A stretch of 64,000 nucleotides of DNA from Flavobacterium sp. HJ-32-4 (lineage in GTDB: Bacteria > Bacteroidota > Bacteroidia > Flavobacteriales > Flavobacteriaceae). A program made the position numbers and the translations under genes. Positions 18,423 to 27,136 of this stretch are shown piece after piece (the first letter of the stretch is position 1; each line of letters starts with the position of its first letter). Under the pieces are notes generated by a model. It was given only the letters and a program-made list of their open reading frames with translations, was not told the DNA's origin and did no database searches. The stretch is taken from positions 62,001 to 126,000 of the forward strand of contig NZ_CP092832.1 of NCBI RefSeq assembly GCF_022532105.1. The letters are read 5' to 3'.

Positions 18423-19403
18423 TTAGCTTGGCATTTCATGTGTGACAAAGCCGTTATCGAAATACGCATCGGTTTCCAGCCAGTCGAGGTAGGCATCCGC
18501 TTCAAGCGTCAGGTCGGCAAAAGCCCACGAGATACCTTCCCCGTGCACCACTACCAACGCACGCCCCTCACCTGATTGCACCAGGGCCCACGTAGCGGTA
18601 CTTCCCGTTGCTTCTGGCACCTCGGCCCACTTTTCTTCTAAAATGCCCGCTGCGTCCTTAATTTTCGCTTTCAGCCCGTCTGGCAGGGTCGAAGCCGCGA
18701 AGTGTGTGAAATCTGCCTGCGACAATCCCCGTGCGTCCAGGAACTGGGCAAGGGTGTCGGGTAGGCGATTATGTAAAATCGTGTTATAAGCCTGTTTATC
18801 TTCTTTTATGAACTGTCCCGCCGACTTCCGAAGCGGAAGGTTGTCGGTTGCTGTGGGATCGTCTTTACGAAAACCACCTTCCGGAATCATCCAACTGGTA
18901 AAACCCTGGCTGTCGGCAAATGTCTGGACGACAATCGGACGGCTGCCCGGTACTTTACGGAGCAGGATGGCGGTTGCGGCATCATTGTGCCCTTGCCCCT
19001 TCTGGTCAGGTGCCAATTGCCGGTTTACGGTATCGGCTACAAAAACAAGAGCGTAGGAGGTTGTAAGACTTTCGAGTAGGGAACATCCTACCTGCAGCCC
19101 ATATACAAAACCCGCACCGCCCAGGTTGATGTCGAACGCAAGGCAATCAACCGGTATCCCGAGTCGTCCCTGCAGCACGATGGACGTGGCCGGACTCCGG
19201 TAATCGGGTGTGCGTGTCAGAAACAGTACTGCCCCTATTTCAGAAGGCGCTACTCCTTTTTCCGACAGCAACTTTACCGCAGCCTCGTATCCCAGATCCG
19301 ACGCCGTCTGTTGGGGCGATGAAATCCGGGCGCCGTCGGATGCTTTGGGTACCGCCAGTACCATTCCGTCAAGTCGGACACCGGAAAAAGAGAAGGTTGC
19401 CAT
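18423..19403 (-). CDS. KAS III homologue lacking the catalytic triad
   Basis: The 326-residue FabH-like protein aligns by eye with its downstream neighbour (e.g. QTASDLGYEAA, DYRSPAT, AFDINLGGAGFVYGLQ). Every catalytic residue is replaced: Cys to Gly96 (NLGGAGF), His to Phe235 (FTHFAAS), Asn to Ser268 (TGSTAT). It also lacks about 20 residues near the N-terminus. The frame is intact and sits 11 bases upstream of the active enzyme, so it is not a decayed gene. A structural or chain-length partner, as PqsB is to PqsC, is the likely role (inference). Confidence 0.88.
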   Translation of the reverse strand: MATFSFSGVRLDGMVLAVPKASDGARISSPQQTASDLGYEAAVKLLSEKGVAPSEIGAVLFLTRTPDYRSPATSIVLQGRLGIPVDCLAFDINLGGAGFVYGLQVGCSLLESLTTSYALVFVADTVNRQLAPDQKGQGHNDAATAILLRKVPGSRPIVVQTFADSQGFTSWMIPEGGFRKDDPTATDNLPLRKSAGQFIKEDKQAYNTILHNRLPDTLAQFLDARGLSQADFTHFAASTLPDGLKAKIKDAAGILEEKWAEVPEATGSTATWALVQSGEGRALVVVHGEGISWAFADLTLEADAYLDWLETDAYFDNGFVTHEMPS

Positions 19404-19420
19404 GAGCTAGATTTTGGGGA

Positions 19421-20053
19421 TTACAAGTTTATTTGCTTGGCGGGGACACCAAATACGGTCGTTCCGCGTTTGACTTTACGCAACACCACACTGCCCACCC
19501 CCACAACGGCGTCCTCTTCTACGACCACATTCTGGATCAGCTTGGCACCGGCATTGACAGAGGAACGGTCGTGCACTTGCGCATAACCGGCAAAAAAGGC
19601 GAACGAATTGACCTGGCAGAAACGGCCGATCGACACGTCGTGCCCCATGATGACGGAACTTTGCAGGAAAGAAAAATCGCCGATGCTGACATCACTCGCC
19701 AACACACAGAAGGCTTTGATGCCGACTCCGACCCCCAGTTTCACACTGGGTGAAATGACAGCGGTAGGATGAATCAGGTTGATAAAAACGCCCCCTTTTT
19801 CCTGGATGATTGTCACCGTTTTCTGGCGGTCGGAAACCTTCCCGATGGCACAGAAAAACACGTCTTCCGGTTGCGGTTCGTAGGCCGCTACGGTCGACAA
19901 GACAGGCGGATACCCGAGTTCTTCGATATTAGACGGACCGTCGCTCAAGAATCCCCGGACAGAGAAGGATGGGTCGTGACCGAAACAGACATTTGCCAGG
20001 TCGTACATCTCCCTCGCAAATCCGCCGGCCCCTATTATAACCAGTTTTTTCAT
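19421..20053 (-). CDS. NeuD/PglD-type sugar N-acyltransferase (left-handed beta-helix)
   Basis: The family acylates the 4-amino group of UDP-QuiNAc4N-type sugars. The 211-residue protein begins with a Rossmann-like nucleotide-sugar domain (KKLVIIGAGGFARE). It then has hexapeptide repeats (~90-200), including SVIMGHDVSIGRF with the His expected for catalysis, and ends GVPAKQINL. I use the ATG at 20053, just past the SDR stop at 20058. Surrounded by ACP, SDR and KAS III genes, it may use an acyl-ACP made by the cassette in place of acetyl-CoA; that is inference. Confidence 0.9.
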   Translation of the reverse strand: MKKLVIIGAGGFAREMYDLANVCFGHDPSFSVRGFLSDGPSNIEELGYPPVLSTVAAYEPQPEDVFFCAIGKVSDRQKTVTIIQEKGGVFINLIHPTAVISPSVKLGVGVGIKAFCVLASDVSIGDFSFLQSSVIMGHDVSIGRFCQVNSFAFFAGYAQVHDRSSVNAGAKLIQNVVVEEDAVVGVGSVVLRKVKRGTTVFGVPAKQINL

Positions 20054-20057
20054 GTGA

Positions 20058-20804
20058 CTATAGTGAGTATCCACCATCGATTGGCAGCAGGCTTCCCGTC
20101 ATCCAGGAAGACTCATCGGCGAGCAGGTAGAGGGCAAGGTGTGCCACATCCTCTGGTCGACCAAAACGCCCGATGGGATACTTTTTTTGATGGATGGCCA
20201 ATTGTTCAGCCGAAATACTGCTTTCTTCCAGGATGTTGGTTTCCACAAACCCCGGCATGATGACATTCGAACGGATGCCTTTGGGTGCCATCTCCAATGC
20301 CAAGGCTTTGGCGAAGGAATTCACGGCGCCTTTCGTGGCGCTGTACATGGCATTTCCCAACGTTATCTTTTGGGTCGCAATCGACGATATGAAGCATATG
20401 CTTCCACCCGATGCGATCTTCTTTTTCTTCAATAGCTTTTGTACCAACTGCATCGACCCCTGTATGTTCACAGCGAACATATACTGGATATCTTCCTGGG
20501 TCATAAACCGAACGGGCACTGTTTTGACCATGCCCGCGTTCAGCACGACGCCATTCAGTTCGGGCAGCTGATCGGTCAGGGCCTCCAAATCGGCTACATT
20601 TCCGAGATCCGCCGAAAAAATCCGGTGCCCGTCACCATTGAGTGTCGCTTTCGCTGCCTCCAGTTTGGCGGTATCGCGCGCGGTCAGGCATACAGAAGCG
20701 CCCTGGGCAGCGGCGACTGTGGCGATGGCTTTCCCAATTCCGGAAGACGCGCCGGTAACGAGAATGTTTTTGGTATCGAGACGAAAAGGTGCTGCTGTCA
20801 TCAC
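20058..20804 (-). CDS. SDR oxidoreductase, FabG-like (second copy)
   Basis: The 248-residue classical SDR has TGASSGIGKA (~16-25), LNAGM, Ser and YSATKGAV (Tyr-x-x-x-Lys), and the ending SWMTGSLLPIDGG. It resembles 3-oxoacyl-ACP reductases. It lies 6 bases from the upstream ACP and 4 bases from the PglD-like gene. Two ketoreductases in one cassette would fit an acyl chain that undergoes two keto reductions, for example a dihydroxyacyl product. Confidence 0.9.
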   Translation of the reverse strand: MMTAAPFRLDTKNILVTGASSGIGKAIATVAAAQGASVCLTARDTAKLEAAKATLNGDGHRIFSADLGNVADLEALTDQLPELNGVVLNAGMVKTVPVRFMTQEDIQYMFAVNIQGSMQLVQKLLKKKKIASGGSICFISSIATQKITLGNAMYSATKGAVNSFAKALALEMAPKGIRSNVIMPGFVETNILEESSISAEQLAIHQKKYPIGRFGRPEDVAHLALYLLADESSWMTGSLLPIDGGYSL

Positions 20805-20810
20805 AAATGA

Positions 20811-21038
20811 CTAGGCCATTCGTTTCTTCACTTCCTCCATTAACTGGCCGACCGTCTGGATGGCGGTGAAGTCACCCGATTCGATATGCACGCCGAACTC
20901 TTCATCAAGCATCGCGATCACCGAAAGACTGGCAAGGGAGTCCCATGTGTCGTAATCGCGAAACGTGTCATCAAGGTTGATTTCGTCAGGCTGAAGTTCG
21001 AGGATGTCGCCAAAAGCAGTGAGAAATTGTTGTTCCAT
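20811..21038 (-). CDS. Acyl carrier protein (cassette copy B)
   Basis: This is a 75-residue ACP with the motif DTWDSL (Ser34 for phosphopantetheine), an acidic helical body and a basic end (VKKRMA). It differs clearly from copy A at 17043, so the two may serve different steps, such as starter and extender. It lies between the PglC-like transferase and an SDR in the same transcription unit. Confidence 0.92.
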   Translation of the reverse strand: MEQQFLTAFGDILELQPDEINLDDTFRDYDTWDSLASLSVIAMLDEEFGVHIESGDFTAIQTVGQLMEEVKKRMA

Positions 21039-21086
21039 GTTATGTTATTAATTTATGCTAAGGTAGCAATTATCGCGCACAATTCG

Positions 21087-21707
21087 TCACGATTTAGGGT
21101 CTGGCGCGTTGCCGGTGAATCGCTGCATGGTGTGGGTCGCCGAATTGTCGATCCCATCCCGTTGCACGACCTTGGCGAAACTCATCCAGAAGATTTTCAT
21201 ATCGGTGGCAAACGATATGTTGTCGACGTACCAGACGTCATAACGGAACTTTTCGTCCCAAGACAACGAGTTACGTCCCTTTATCTGGGCCCATCCCGTA
21301 ATGCCGGGTTTTACTTCATGCCGACGGGCCTGTTCAGGGGAGTACAACGGGAGGTAACTTACCAATAGCGGACGCGGACCGATGATCGCCATATCTCCTT
21401 TCAAAACATTGAATAGCTGCGGAAATTCATCCAACGAAAAGCCCCGGACGAACGCGCCCACTTTTGTAATCCGTTCTTTATCGGGCAGTGGTGTTCCATC
21501 CGGATGAAACGCATCCCGCATCGTTTTGAATTTAATCAACTTGAACAGCTTTCCGTCTTTCCCGGGGCGATCCTGCAAAAAGAACGGCTTCCCCCTGTTG
21601 CTGATGGCCAGCAGCAGCGTAAGTAATAAAATGACGGGGGAAAGGATAAGGGCAATGACCAATGCCAACAAGAATTCCCAAACCGGCTTGATAAAATCCC
21701 TATACAT
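21087..21707 (-). CDS. PglC-type phosphoglycosyl transferase (initiating)
   Basis: This 206-residue monotopic membrane enzyme resembles Campylobacter PglC, which transfers diNAc-bacillosamine phosphate to undecaprenyl phosphate. It has one N-terminal membrane segment (~8-35), then FKLIKFKTM near 54-62, the FSLDEFPQL segment, GDMAIIGPRPLL and GITGWAQIKGRNS. Together with PglD-, PglE- and PglF-like genes in the same operon it probably starts the repeat unit with a 2,4-diamino-2,4,6-trideoxy sugar. Its start overlaps the stop of the upstream glycosyltransferase by one base. Confidence 0.93.
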   Translation of the reverse strand: MYRDFIKPVWEFLLALVIALILSPVILLLTLLLAISNRGKPFFLQDRPGKDGKLFKLIKFKTMRDAFHPDGTPLPDKERITKVGAFVRGFSLDEFPQLFNVLKGDMAIIGPRPLLVSYLPLYSPEQARRHEVKPGITGWAQIKGRNSLSWDEKFRYDVWYVDNISFATDMKIFWMSFAKVVQRDGIDNSATHTMQRFTGNAPDPKS

Positions 21708-22846
21708 CAGCGTTTTTTATAAAGTTCATCCATTCCATTCCAAATAATTGCGTTGTCGAAATTGCGGGCCCATTCAAGTCCATTCCGACCCATTTGCAGG
21801 CGCAGGTCACGATCAGCATACAATCTCTCCATCGCTGCTGCCAATCCAACCTCATCTTTGGGTTCGACCAACAGGCCGTTGAAGTCGTGGGAAACCGCAT
21901 CGCGGCTACCCGTACCCGTCGTACTGATAACCGGAACGCCCACAGCCGCCGCCTGCACCAACACATTGCCGAAGCCTTCCCACCAGGCCGGAAGCACGAA
22001 TACATCGCAGAGGCTGATATACAGCGGCACGTCTTTCTGGGGTCCGACAAAGTGGATGTTTGGGGTGTCCTGCATGCGTTTCAGCATGGTTTTGTCGGCA
22101 ATCTGCACCTCTTCCACTCCACCCACAATCAATAACTCAAGGTCGGGATATTTCGCGGATAAGGCACTGAACGCCTCGAAAAGTTCACGAATCCCTTTCC
22201 TGTCGACGATACGCCCGACAAAGCCATAAACGAACTTGCCAGTGAATCCGAGTGTTTCGGCCAGTTTCTTTTTGGCTTCAGGATCAACCGCATCCGGATG
22301 GAACCGTCGGAGGTCGAATCCGTTGCTGCTTCCTTTGTTGATCACATGTGCCTTTTCGGGACTGAATAAGCGGTTCTTAAGGCCGAATTCGCGCACCGAT
22401 GGACTTATACAGATGATCTCATGCGCCAGCTTTGATGTCAACTTTTCCATCCCGACCAAAATGCGGCGTTTCATGCCGTGTTCGTGCTCGAAACGGTAGC
22501 CGCGACAGGTGTATATCCGGTTGCGGATGCCCAGCAGGTAGCCTGCCATCATCCCCAACAACGATACTTTGGGCGTTCCGAGGTTGATGATGTCCGGTTT
22601 CACGCGGCGGAAGATCCGAATAATGGCAATAAGGGTCTTTATATCGCGAAAAAGTGAAATCTCCCGCTCAATCACGATGGGAAGGAGCGTACAACCTTCC
22701 CGCTCGCAAAACTCGCGGCAGCGATCGCTAACCGGCGCCAGCAAATAGGTTTCGTAGCCAAGGTCGGTAAAATGCCGCATCTGGCCGGGTAGTAATATCA
22801 CCGATCCCTCGAACGAGATGCCTACGATTAGTTTTCTCTTTTTCAT
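21707..22846 (-). CDS. Glycosyltransferase family 4 (PglA-like)
   Basis: This 379-residue GT-B enzyme has an N-terminal domain starting KKRKLIVGISFEG and a C-terminal nucleotide-sugar domain. The latter shows YGFVGRIVDRKGIRELFEAF and the E-x7-E region LPAWWEGFGNVLVQAAAVG...VISTTGTG. The position directly upstream of pglC, and the similarity to PglA/WbpT-type enzymes, suggest it adds the second sugar to a bacillosamine-like primer. Donor unknown. Confidence 0.88.
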   Translation of the reverse strand: MKKRKLIVGISFEGSVILLPGQMRHFTDLGYETYLLAPVSDRCREFCEREGCTLLPIVIEREISLFRDIKTLIAIIRIFRRVKPDIINLGTPKVSLLGMMAGYLLGIRNRIYTCRGYRFEHEHGMKRRILVGMEKLTSKLAHEIICISPSVREFGLKNRLFSPEKAHVINKGSSNGFDLRRFHPDAVDPEAKKKLAETLGFTGKFVYGFVGRIVDRKGIRELFEAFSALSAKYPDLELLIVGGVEEVQIADKTMLKRMQDTPNIHFVGPQKDVPLYISLCDVFVLPAWWEGFGNVLVQAAAVGVPVISTTGTGSRDAVSHDFNGLLVEPKDEVGLAAAMERLYADRDLRLQMGRNGLEWARNFDNAIIWNGMDELYKKR

Positions 22847-22892
22847 TTTTGCATTTCCTTGTTTGGCAGCATTACCGCGCGGGTTGCTGGTT

Positions 22893-23828
22893 CTATTTCG
22901 GGCGATACATCGTAAGATCCAGTTCGTAGCGCGCGCATATCTGGGCTAACTGTACGTCGTTTCCTCCGCCGTGCGAATTATCGGCCACCAGTTTGACGCG
23001 TTGGGTGTGTCCGGTGGTGAGCAGGTCGCGGGTGAAAAACGGTGTCGTCGCCACTTTGTAACCATTGCGCAAAGTGGCCACTTTCAGCCAAAGGTCGTCG
23101 GCCATGAAACAAATCGCACGAAAGGTCGCTTCGTCAAAAATATCGTGATGGTAAGAACCGGGCGGATATAACACCCCTCCTACCCCCGTGGGCACAAGAA
23201 GTGCGGAAGGGATACGCGGCTTGTCGTTATGGCGCCACTGCCGATAGGGTTTTAGTCCGGCATCGTTAAACGTCATGGTATGGGCGCGGTTCGCGATGAC
23301 GCAGTCCGGATGTTGGGCGAACGCATCTGCGAGGTACTTCAGCGTATTTTTTGGATAATAGACATCGTCGTCTACCGTGATGATGGCCGCTTCCGGAAAG
23401 CGCTGGAAGGCGTAAAAGTATTTTTTATGTGACCGGATATCGCCCGGTACAAACTCGATCGTGAGGCCCCGCGCCACCAATTTCGTCAGCGACTCGGGCA
23501 CGTGCCGGTCGGGAAACTGTTCTTCCGACAGCCAAAGGATGAGGGCGTCCGGTTTATACGACTGCCGCAACAGGGTTTCCACGGTAATCCACACCTCATC
23601 GATGCGGGCCGGAAATGAGGTCATCGAAACGATGAAGGGAACGGCGCGTGGTGTTTCGTTTAAGCCGCTACCTGCTTCCGAAGCCGTACGTCGAAGCTCC
23701 GCCGGGACGAATGCATCGAGCACGCGCTTGGTTACGAACGCCAGTATACGATCGATGGCCTTGCTTCCTTTTCCCAGAAATTGGAGGCGTGGCAAACCGA
23801 AATACAGTTGGTATAGTAGGTGCATCAT
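22893..23828 (-). CDS. Putative GT-A glycosyltransferase
   Basis: The 311-residue protein has a GT-A-like pattern: FIVSMTSFPARI near 64-75, LLRQSYKPD, and a metal-binding acidic motif TVDDDVYYPKN near 155-165, followed by FMADDLWLK. This is seen in uncharacterised glycosyltransferases of capsule loci. A hydrophobic N-terminus is weak. The next gene upstream overlaps it by 4 bases. Donor and acceptor cannot be told from the sequence. Confidence 0.7.
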   Translation of the reverse strand: MMHLLYQLYFGLPRLQFLGKGSKAIDRILAFVTKRVLDAFVPAELRRTASEAGSGLNETPRAVPFIVSMTSFPARIDEVWITVETLLRQSYKPDALILWLSEEQFPDRHVPESLTKLVARGLTIEFVPGDIRSHKKYFYAFQRFPEAAIITVDDDVYYPKNTLKYLADAFAQHPDCVIANRAHTMTFNDAGLKPYRQWRHNDKPRIPSALLVPTGVGGVLYPPGSYHHDIFDEATFRAICFMADDLWLKVATLRNGYKVATTPFFTRDLLTTGHTQRVKLVADNSHGGGNDVQLAQICARYELDLTMYRPK

Positions 23829-24907
23829 ATCCCCATAAAATTTAGAAACTCGGCGCCGATGGCTTCTTTCTTCCGTCGTTTGGCGTTCTCTTTCGCCTTC
23901 TCTCCCATGCGTACCCTTTTTTCCGGATCCGCCATCAATTCCTGCAACCGCAGCGCCATGGCGTCGAGGTCACCGTCTGGAATCACAATGCCGCTTTCGT
24001 CGGGTTCCAGGATGTCTTCAAACGGAATACTGTCGAAACACAGGCAGGGCAAACCCGCGGCCATCGCTTCGCAGAGCGCATTGGGAAAACCTTCCAAAAC
24101 CGACGGTATCACGTAGATCGATGACGACGACATCAGCGCATCGACATCTTCTACTTTGCCCAGAAATTCAATGGAAGAGTCGACCTTGAGTTCGACGGCG
24201 AGTTGCTTCATTTTCTCCCAAAGCGGACCGTCGCCGGCCATTGTCAGTTTCCAGTTTCCTCTTTCGGAAATACGGGCGAAGGCACGGATCAGGCGTTCCG
24301 GACCTTTTTCCCAGGCAAATCGGCCCACATACAGGATTGAAGGTACTTTGGGCACATCAGATACGACGACATCGCGGATGGCATTCGGAATGATCCGGAT
24401 GCGCAGGCGATCGCCGAACTGTCGTATTTTGTAATCGGCCGCACGTCGGGTTTGGGCAATAAAGCCCGCGCTTTGCGGATACAGCCATTTCTTTCCGAAC
24501 TGCACGGCTGCCGGGAAGTTATAGTCGGGACTCGTGCGATCGGAGATATAGGTCGGTATTCCTAATCCTTTCACGGCCAATAATACCAGCGGATTGAAGA
24601 AATCGCCGAAAGTCAGGATGACGTCCGGACGAATATCCCGCACGTTCCGGCGGATGAACCGCAGCAGAAAGGGGTAAAACGTCAGTTTGTTTACGATAGA
24701 CGACGAACGGGTTTTCTGCGGTTCCCGAACGTGTATACCGGTGTTCATTCGGTAAAACGGCTGTCCTTTCAGGCAGGAAATATAGTAGACTTCATAGCCC
24801 TCGTCGTCGAAGTAATTCGCCAGTACGGACAACGCCCGTTCGATGCCTCCCATTTTTCGGGAGGGTGCTACGATGCAAATCCGTGCTTTTTTAGGCTCTT
24901 TTTCCAT
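23825..24907 (-). CDS. Glycosyltransferase family 4
   Basis: This is a GT-B enzyme of about 360 residues starting MEKEPKKARICIVAPSRK. It has the GGIERAL nucleotide-loop region, SILYVGRFAWEKGPERLIRAF, and the EGFPNALCEAMAAGLP acidic motif typical of GT4. I chose ATG 24907; a longer frame to 25033 would run deep into the deacetylase-like gene. With this start it overlaps that gene's end by 17 bases. Probably one of four transferases that assemble the repeat unit. Confidence 0.9.
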   Translation of the reverse strand: MEKEPKKARICIVAPSRKMGGIERALSVLANYFDDEGYEVYYISCLKGQPFYRMNTGIHVREPQKTRSSSIVNKLTFYPFLLRFIRRNVRDIRPDVILTFGDFFNPLVLLAVKGLGIPTYISDRTSPDYNFPAAVQFGKKWLYPQSAGFIAQTRRAADYKIRQFGDRLRIRIIPNAIRDVVVSDVPKVPSILYVGRFAWEKGPERLIRAFARISERGNWKLTMAGDGPLWEKMKQLAVELKVDSSIEFLGKVEDVDALMSSSSIYVIPSVLEGFPNALCEAMAAGLPCLCFDSIPFEDILEPDESGIVIPDGDLDAMALRLQELMADPEKRVRMGEKAKENAKRRKKEAIGAEFLNFMGI

Positions 24908-26006
24908 ACTGTTGGGCAAGGGTGGCGGAATGCACGAATTGTACATCCGGCCATTTTTTCTGTACCGACCGAAGCAAACGTCCCAGTTTGTCGAGATTTT
25001 CATCCCGCAGTGAACGGTCGATCCGACCGGCAAAATTGATTCTGTGTGTGCCTATCACGGCGGGTTTCCCCCATGCAAAGGCAATACCGATGCTTTCCAT
25101 CGCTTTGGCTACCCAATCGGTGTTGCGGTTCAGCGAAGGCTCAAAAAGGCCGTTTCGGCTCAAATAGGTCTGGCCTGCGGCATTGTGCTGGCCATTGTAG
25201 TGGTAAATACGTTGGAATTCAGTGGCGCCGGGCTGAGGCGAAAACTGGAACTTCGAACCCTGAAGCGTTGAAACACCGTTCTGTTGCATGACCGTTTCCA
25301 CTCCGCTGTCCCACACATAACAAGGCGCAATGGCAGAGGCAGATGGGAAGCCGAAAACGCGTTCGAACAGTTCGAGTCCGTCGGCAATCGACCGTTCCAC
25401 GAACTGCCGGTCTTCCGGTGCGTAGCAATCGAAAGCCGCCATGAGGTTCGCCCGGCGATTCGCAGCGTTCTTATAGTCGATAGAAAAACACTTTAGGTCA
25501 AAAGCCTGACGAAAGGCCGTATTTCCCTCCTGCAACAACCGCATCCACAGGGGCACGTTCAGGTGTTCGCGGGCATGGAACTGCGGAAAAAGCGTTCCTT
25601 CCTTAATGCCCTCCTGAAAATGGCTGAAAGCTTGATGCTCCCCATACTGTTCATAAGTGGTATCGAAGCGTTGGTAGTGGTAGTCGCGAAAGTCGGTGCC
25701 CTGAATGGCCTCAAAGTCGGGGTTCGCCATCACCGTGTTCGCGGTTAGTACGGCAGGACGTCCCTGAAGGTCGCGAACGGAAGTAAGTACCTCGCGAAGG
25801 CGAAGGAAATCGTCTGCCGTTTCAAGCGTATCGTAGCGCGAAAACGGATCAGAAGCGGAAATCAGTCCTTTTCGCAAAAGAGCGGTCTGCTGCTCAGGTC
25901 CGGGAATGCGGATACTGCCCCAGTCGTCTGACTCGAGTACCAGAAACCGTCCGGACAAACGCGGTCCTTTGACATTGACGATATGCTTCTTCAGTTTTCC
26001 GATCAT
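24891..26006 (-). CDS. Polysaccharide deacetylase-like protein (tandem paralogue 1)
   Basis: The 371-residue protein is similar along its length to the next gene upstream. Shared motifs are VLESDDWGSIRIP near 22-34, PAVLTANTVMANPDF near 83, FHAREHLNVP near 145-154, and GTHRINFAG near 320. The Asp pair, His..Glu-His and His-Arg resemble a metal site of the polysaccharide deacetylase (TIM/7-stranded barrel) superfamily. I cannot place it in a named family with certainty. It could remove N-acetyl groups or act as a glycoside hydrolase; no signal peptide is seen, so it probably acts in the cytoplasm. Confidence 0.65.
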   Translation of the reverse strand: MIGKLKKHIVNVKGPRLSGRFLVLESDDWGSIRIPGPEQQTALLRKGLISASDPFSRYDTLETADDFLRLREVLTSVRDLQGRPAVLTANTVMANPDFEAIQGTDFRDYHYQRFDTTYEQYGEHQAFSHFQEGIKEGTLFPQFHAREHLNVPLWMRLLQEGNTAFRQAFDLKCFSIDYKNAANRRANLMAAFDCYAPEDRQFVERSIADGLELFERVFGFPSASAIAPCYVWDSGVETVMQQNGVSTLQGSKFQFSPQPGATEFQRIYHYNGQHNAAGQTYLSRNGLFEPSLNRNTDWVAKAMESIGIAFAWGKPAVIGTHRINFAGRIDRSLRDENLDKLGRLLRSVQKKWPDVQFVHSATLAQQYGKRA

Positions 26007-27136
26007 TTCGGACGCGTTTCGAGTATGTGCGCACCCAACTGGGCACTGTTCATGAATTCGACATTAGGCCAGCGTTTGGTGACGGCCTTCAGGATGTCAT
26101 CGAGCAGGCGCAGGGTGTTGTCGCGGTTTTCTACGCTGATTCCTCCCGAGTAATTGACGCGGTGGGAATTGAGCACGGCCGGCTTACCCCAGCGGAACGC
26201 GGTCTCGATGCTGGCGATACACGAAGATACCCAGTCTTCATTCGGGTTCCGGCTCGGTTCAAACATGACGTTTCGTCTCCAGAACGTGATGCCGTCGGCC
26301 TGGTCACCCCAAAATTTGTGGATCAATTTGCTATTGCCGTCATTTTTGGGCAGGAAGTAGCGTCCGCATTGATTGAACCGAACGCCACTTCCGTAGAGCA
26401 CCGGGTTCATGTGGTCGCCCATAACGGAACTGGAGGCTACAAATGAGAGCGAACGGAAGCCGAATACCTGCTCAAAGAGGTCGAGTCCGTCGCGCGTGAT
26501 GTCTTCTATTTCTTTCTGGTGTACCTTATCCTCATAATCAAACGCCGCCATATACGAGGGCACATGATCGTTGTCGCCCGGAACGCGCAGGTTCAGTAAT
26601 GCTTTGTTTTCAAATGCAAGGTCTTCCGCGGGTGATCCGGCGTTGAGGGCGTGCATCCATTTCCGGACGTTGACGTGCTCGCGTCCGTGGTATTGCGGAT
26701 AGAGCATATTCTCACCTATCCCGTGTTTCTTCCACAGCGCCATTACCTTGTTGTGGTTAGGATAGGATTTGTAGGTTTCGGTAATGGGTTCGTAAAAATA
26801 TGACTGGCGCCCGCTCTCGGCGATGCGTGCAAAGTCAGGATTTGCGACCACGGCATCGGCGGTAATCACAGCCGGATTTCCGTTGCAGTCGCGGTTGGAT
26901 GACAACACGCCGAACAGCAGTTCAAGGTCGTCGTTGCTTTCGAGGCAGTCGTTTTTGACGAAGTAATGGTCTTTGACAGGAAGGCCTGCTTTTACGAATT
27001 TCTCGAACACCTCTTTTGACGGCGTGCGGATGGAGCCCCAATCATCGGATTCGATGACCAGGATCCGTTTTTTGGTTGACCATCCCCTGTAGTTGATGTA
27101 ATTGGAAATGAGGGATCTTTTGAGGCCTGCGATCAT
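26003..27136 (-). CDS. Polysaccharide deacetylase-like protein (tandem paralogue 2)
   Basis: This 377-residue paralogue of the downstream gene shares VIESDDWGSIRTP, PAVITADAVVANPDF, YHGREHVNVRKW and SHRVNYSGG at matching places. It starts MIAGLKRSLISNYINYRG and has no signal peptide. Overlap with its paralogue is 4 bases (ATGA), so both are likely translated together. Divergence between the copies suggests different substrates. Function is not assigned beyond the deacetylase-like pattern. Confidence 0.65.
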   Translation of the reverse strand: MIAGLKRSLISNYINYRGWSTKKRILVIESDDWGSIRTPSKEVFEKFVKAGLPVKDHYFVKNDCLESNDDLELLFGVLSSNRDCNGNPAVITADAVVANPDFARIAESGRQSYFYEPITETYKSYPNHNKVMALWKKHGIGENMLYPQYHGREHVNVRKWMHALNAGSPAEDLAFENKALLNLRVPGDNDHVPSYMAAFDYEDKVHQKEIEDITRDGLDLFEQVFGFRSLSFVASSSVMGDHMNPVLYGSGVRFNQCGRYFLPKNDGNSKLIHKFWGDQADGITFWRRNVMFEPSRNPNEDWVSSCIASIETAFRWGKPAVLNSHRVNYSGGISVENRDNTLRLLDDILKAVTKRWPNVEFMNSAQLGAHILETRPK

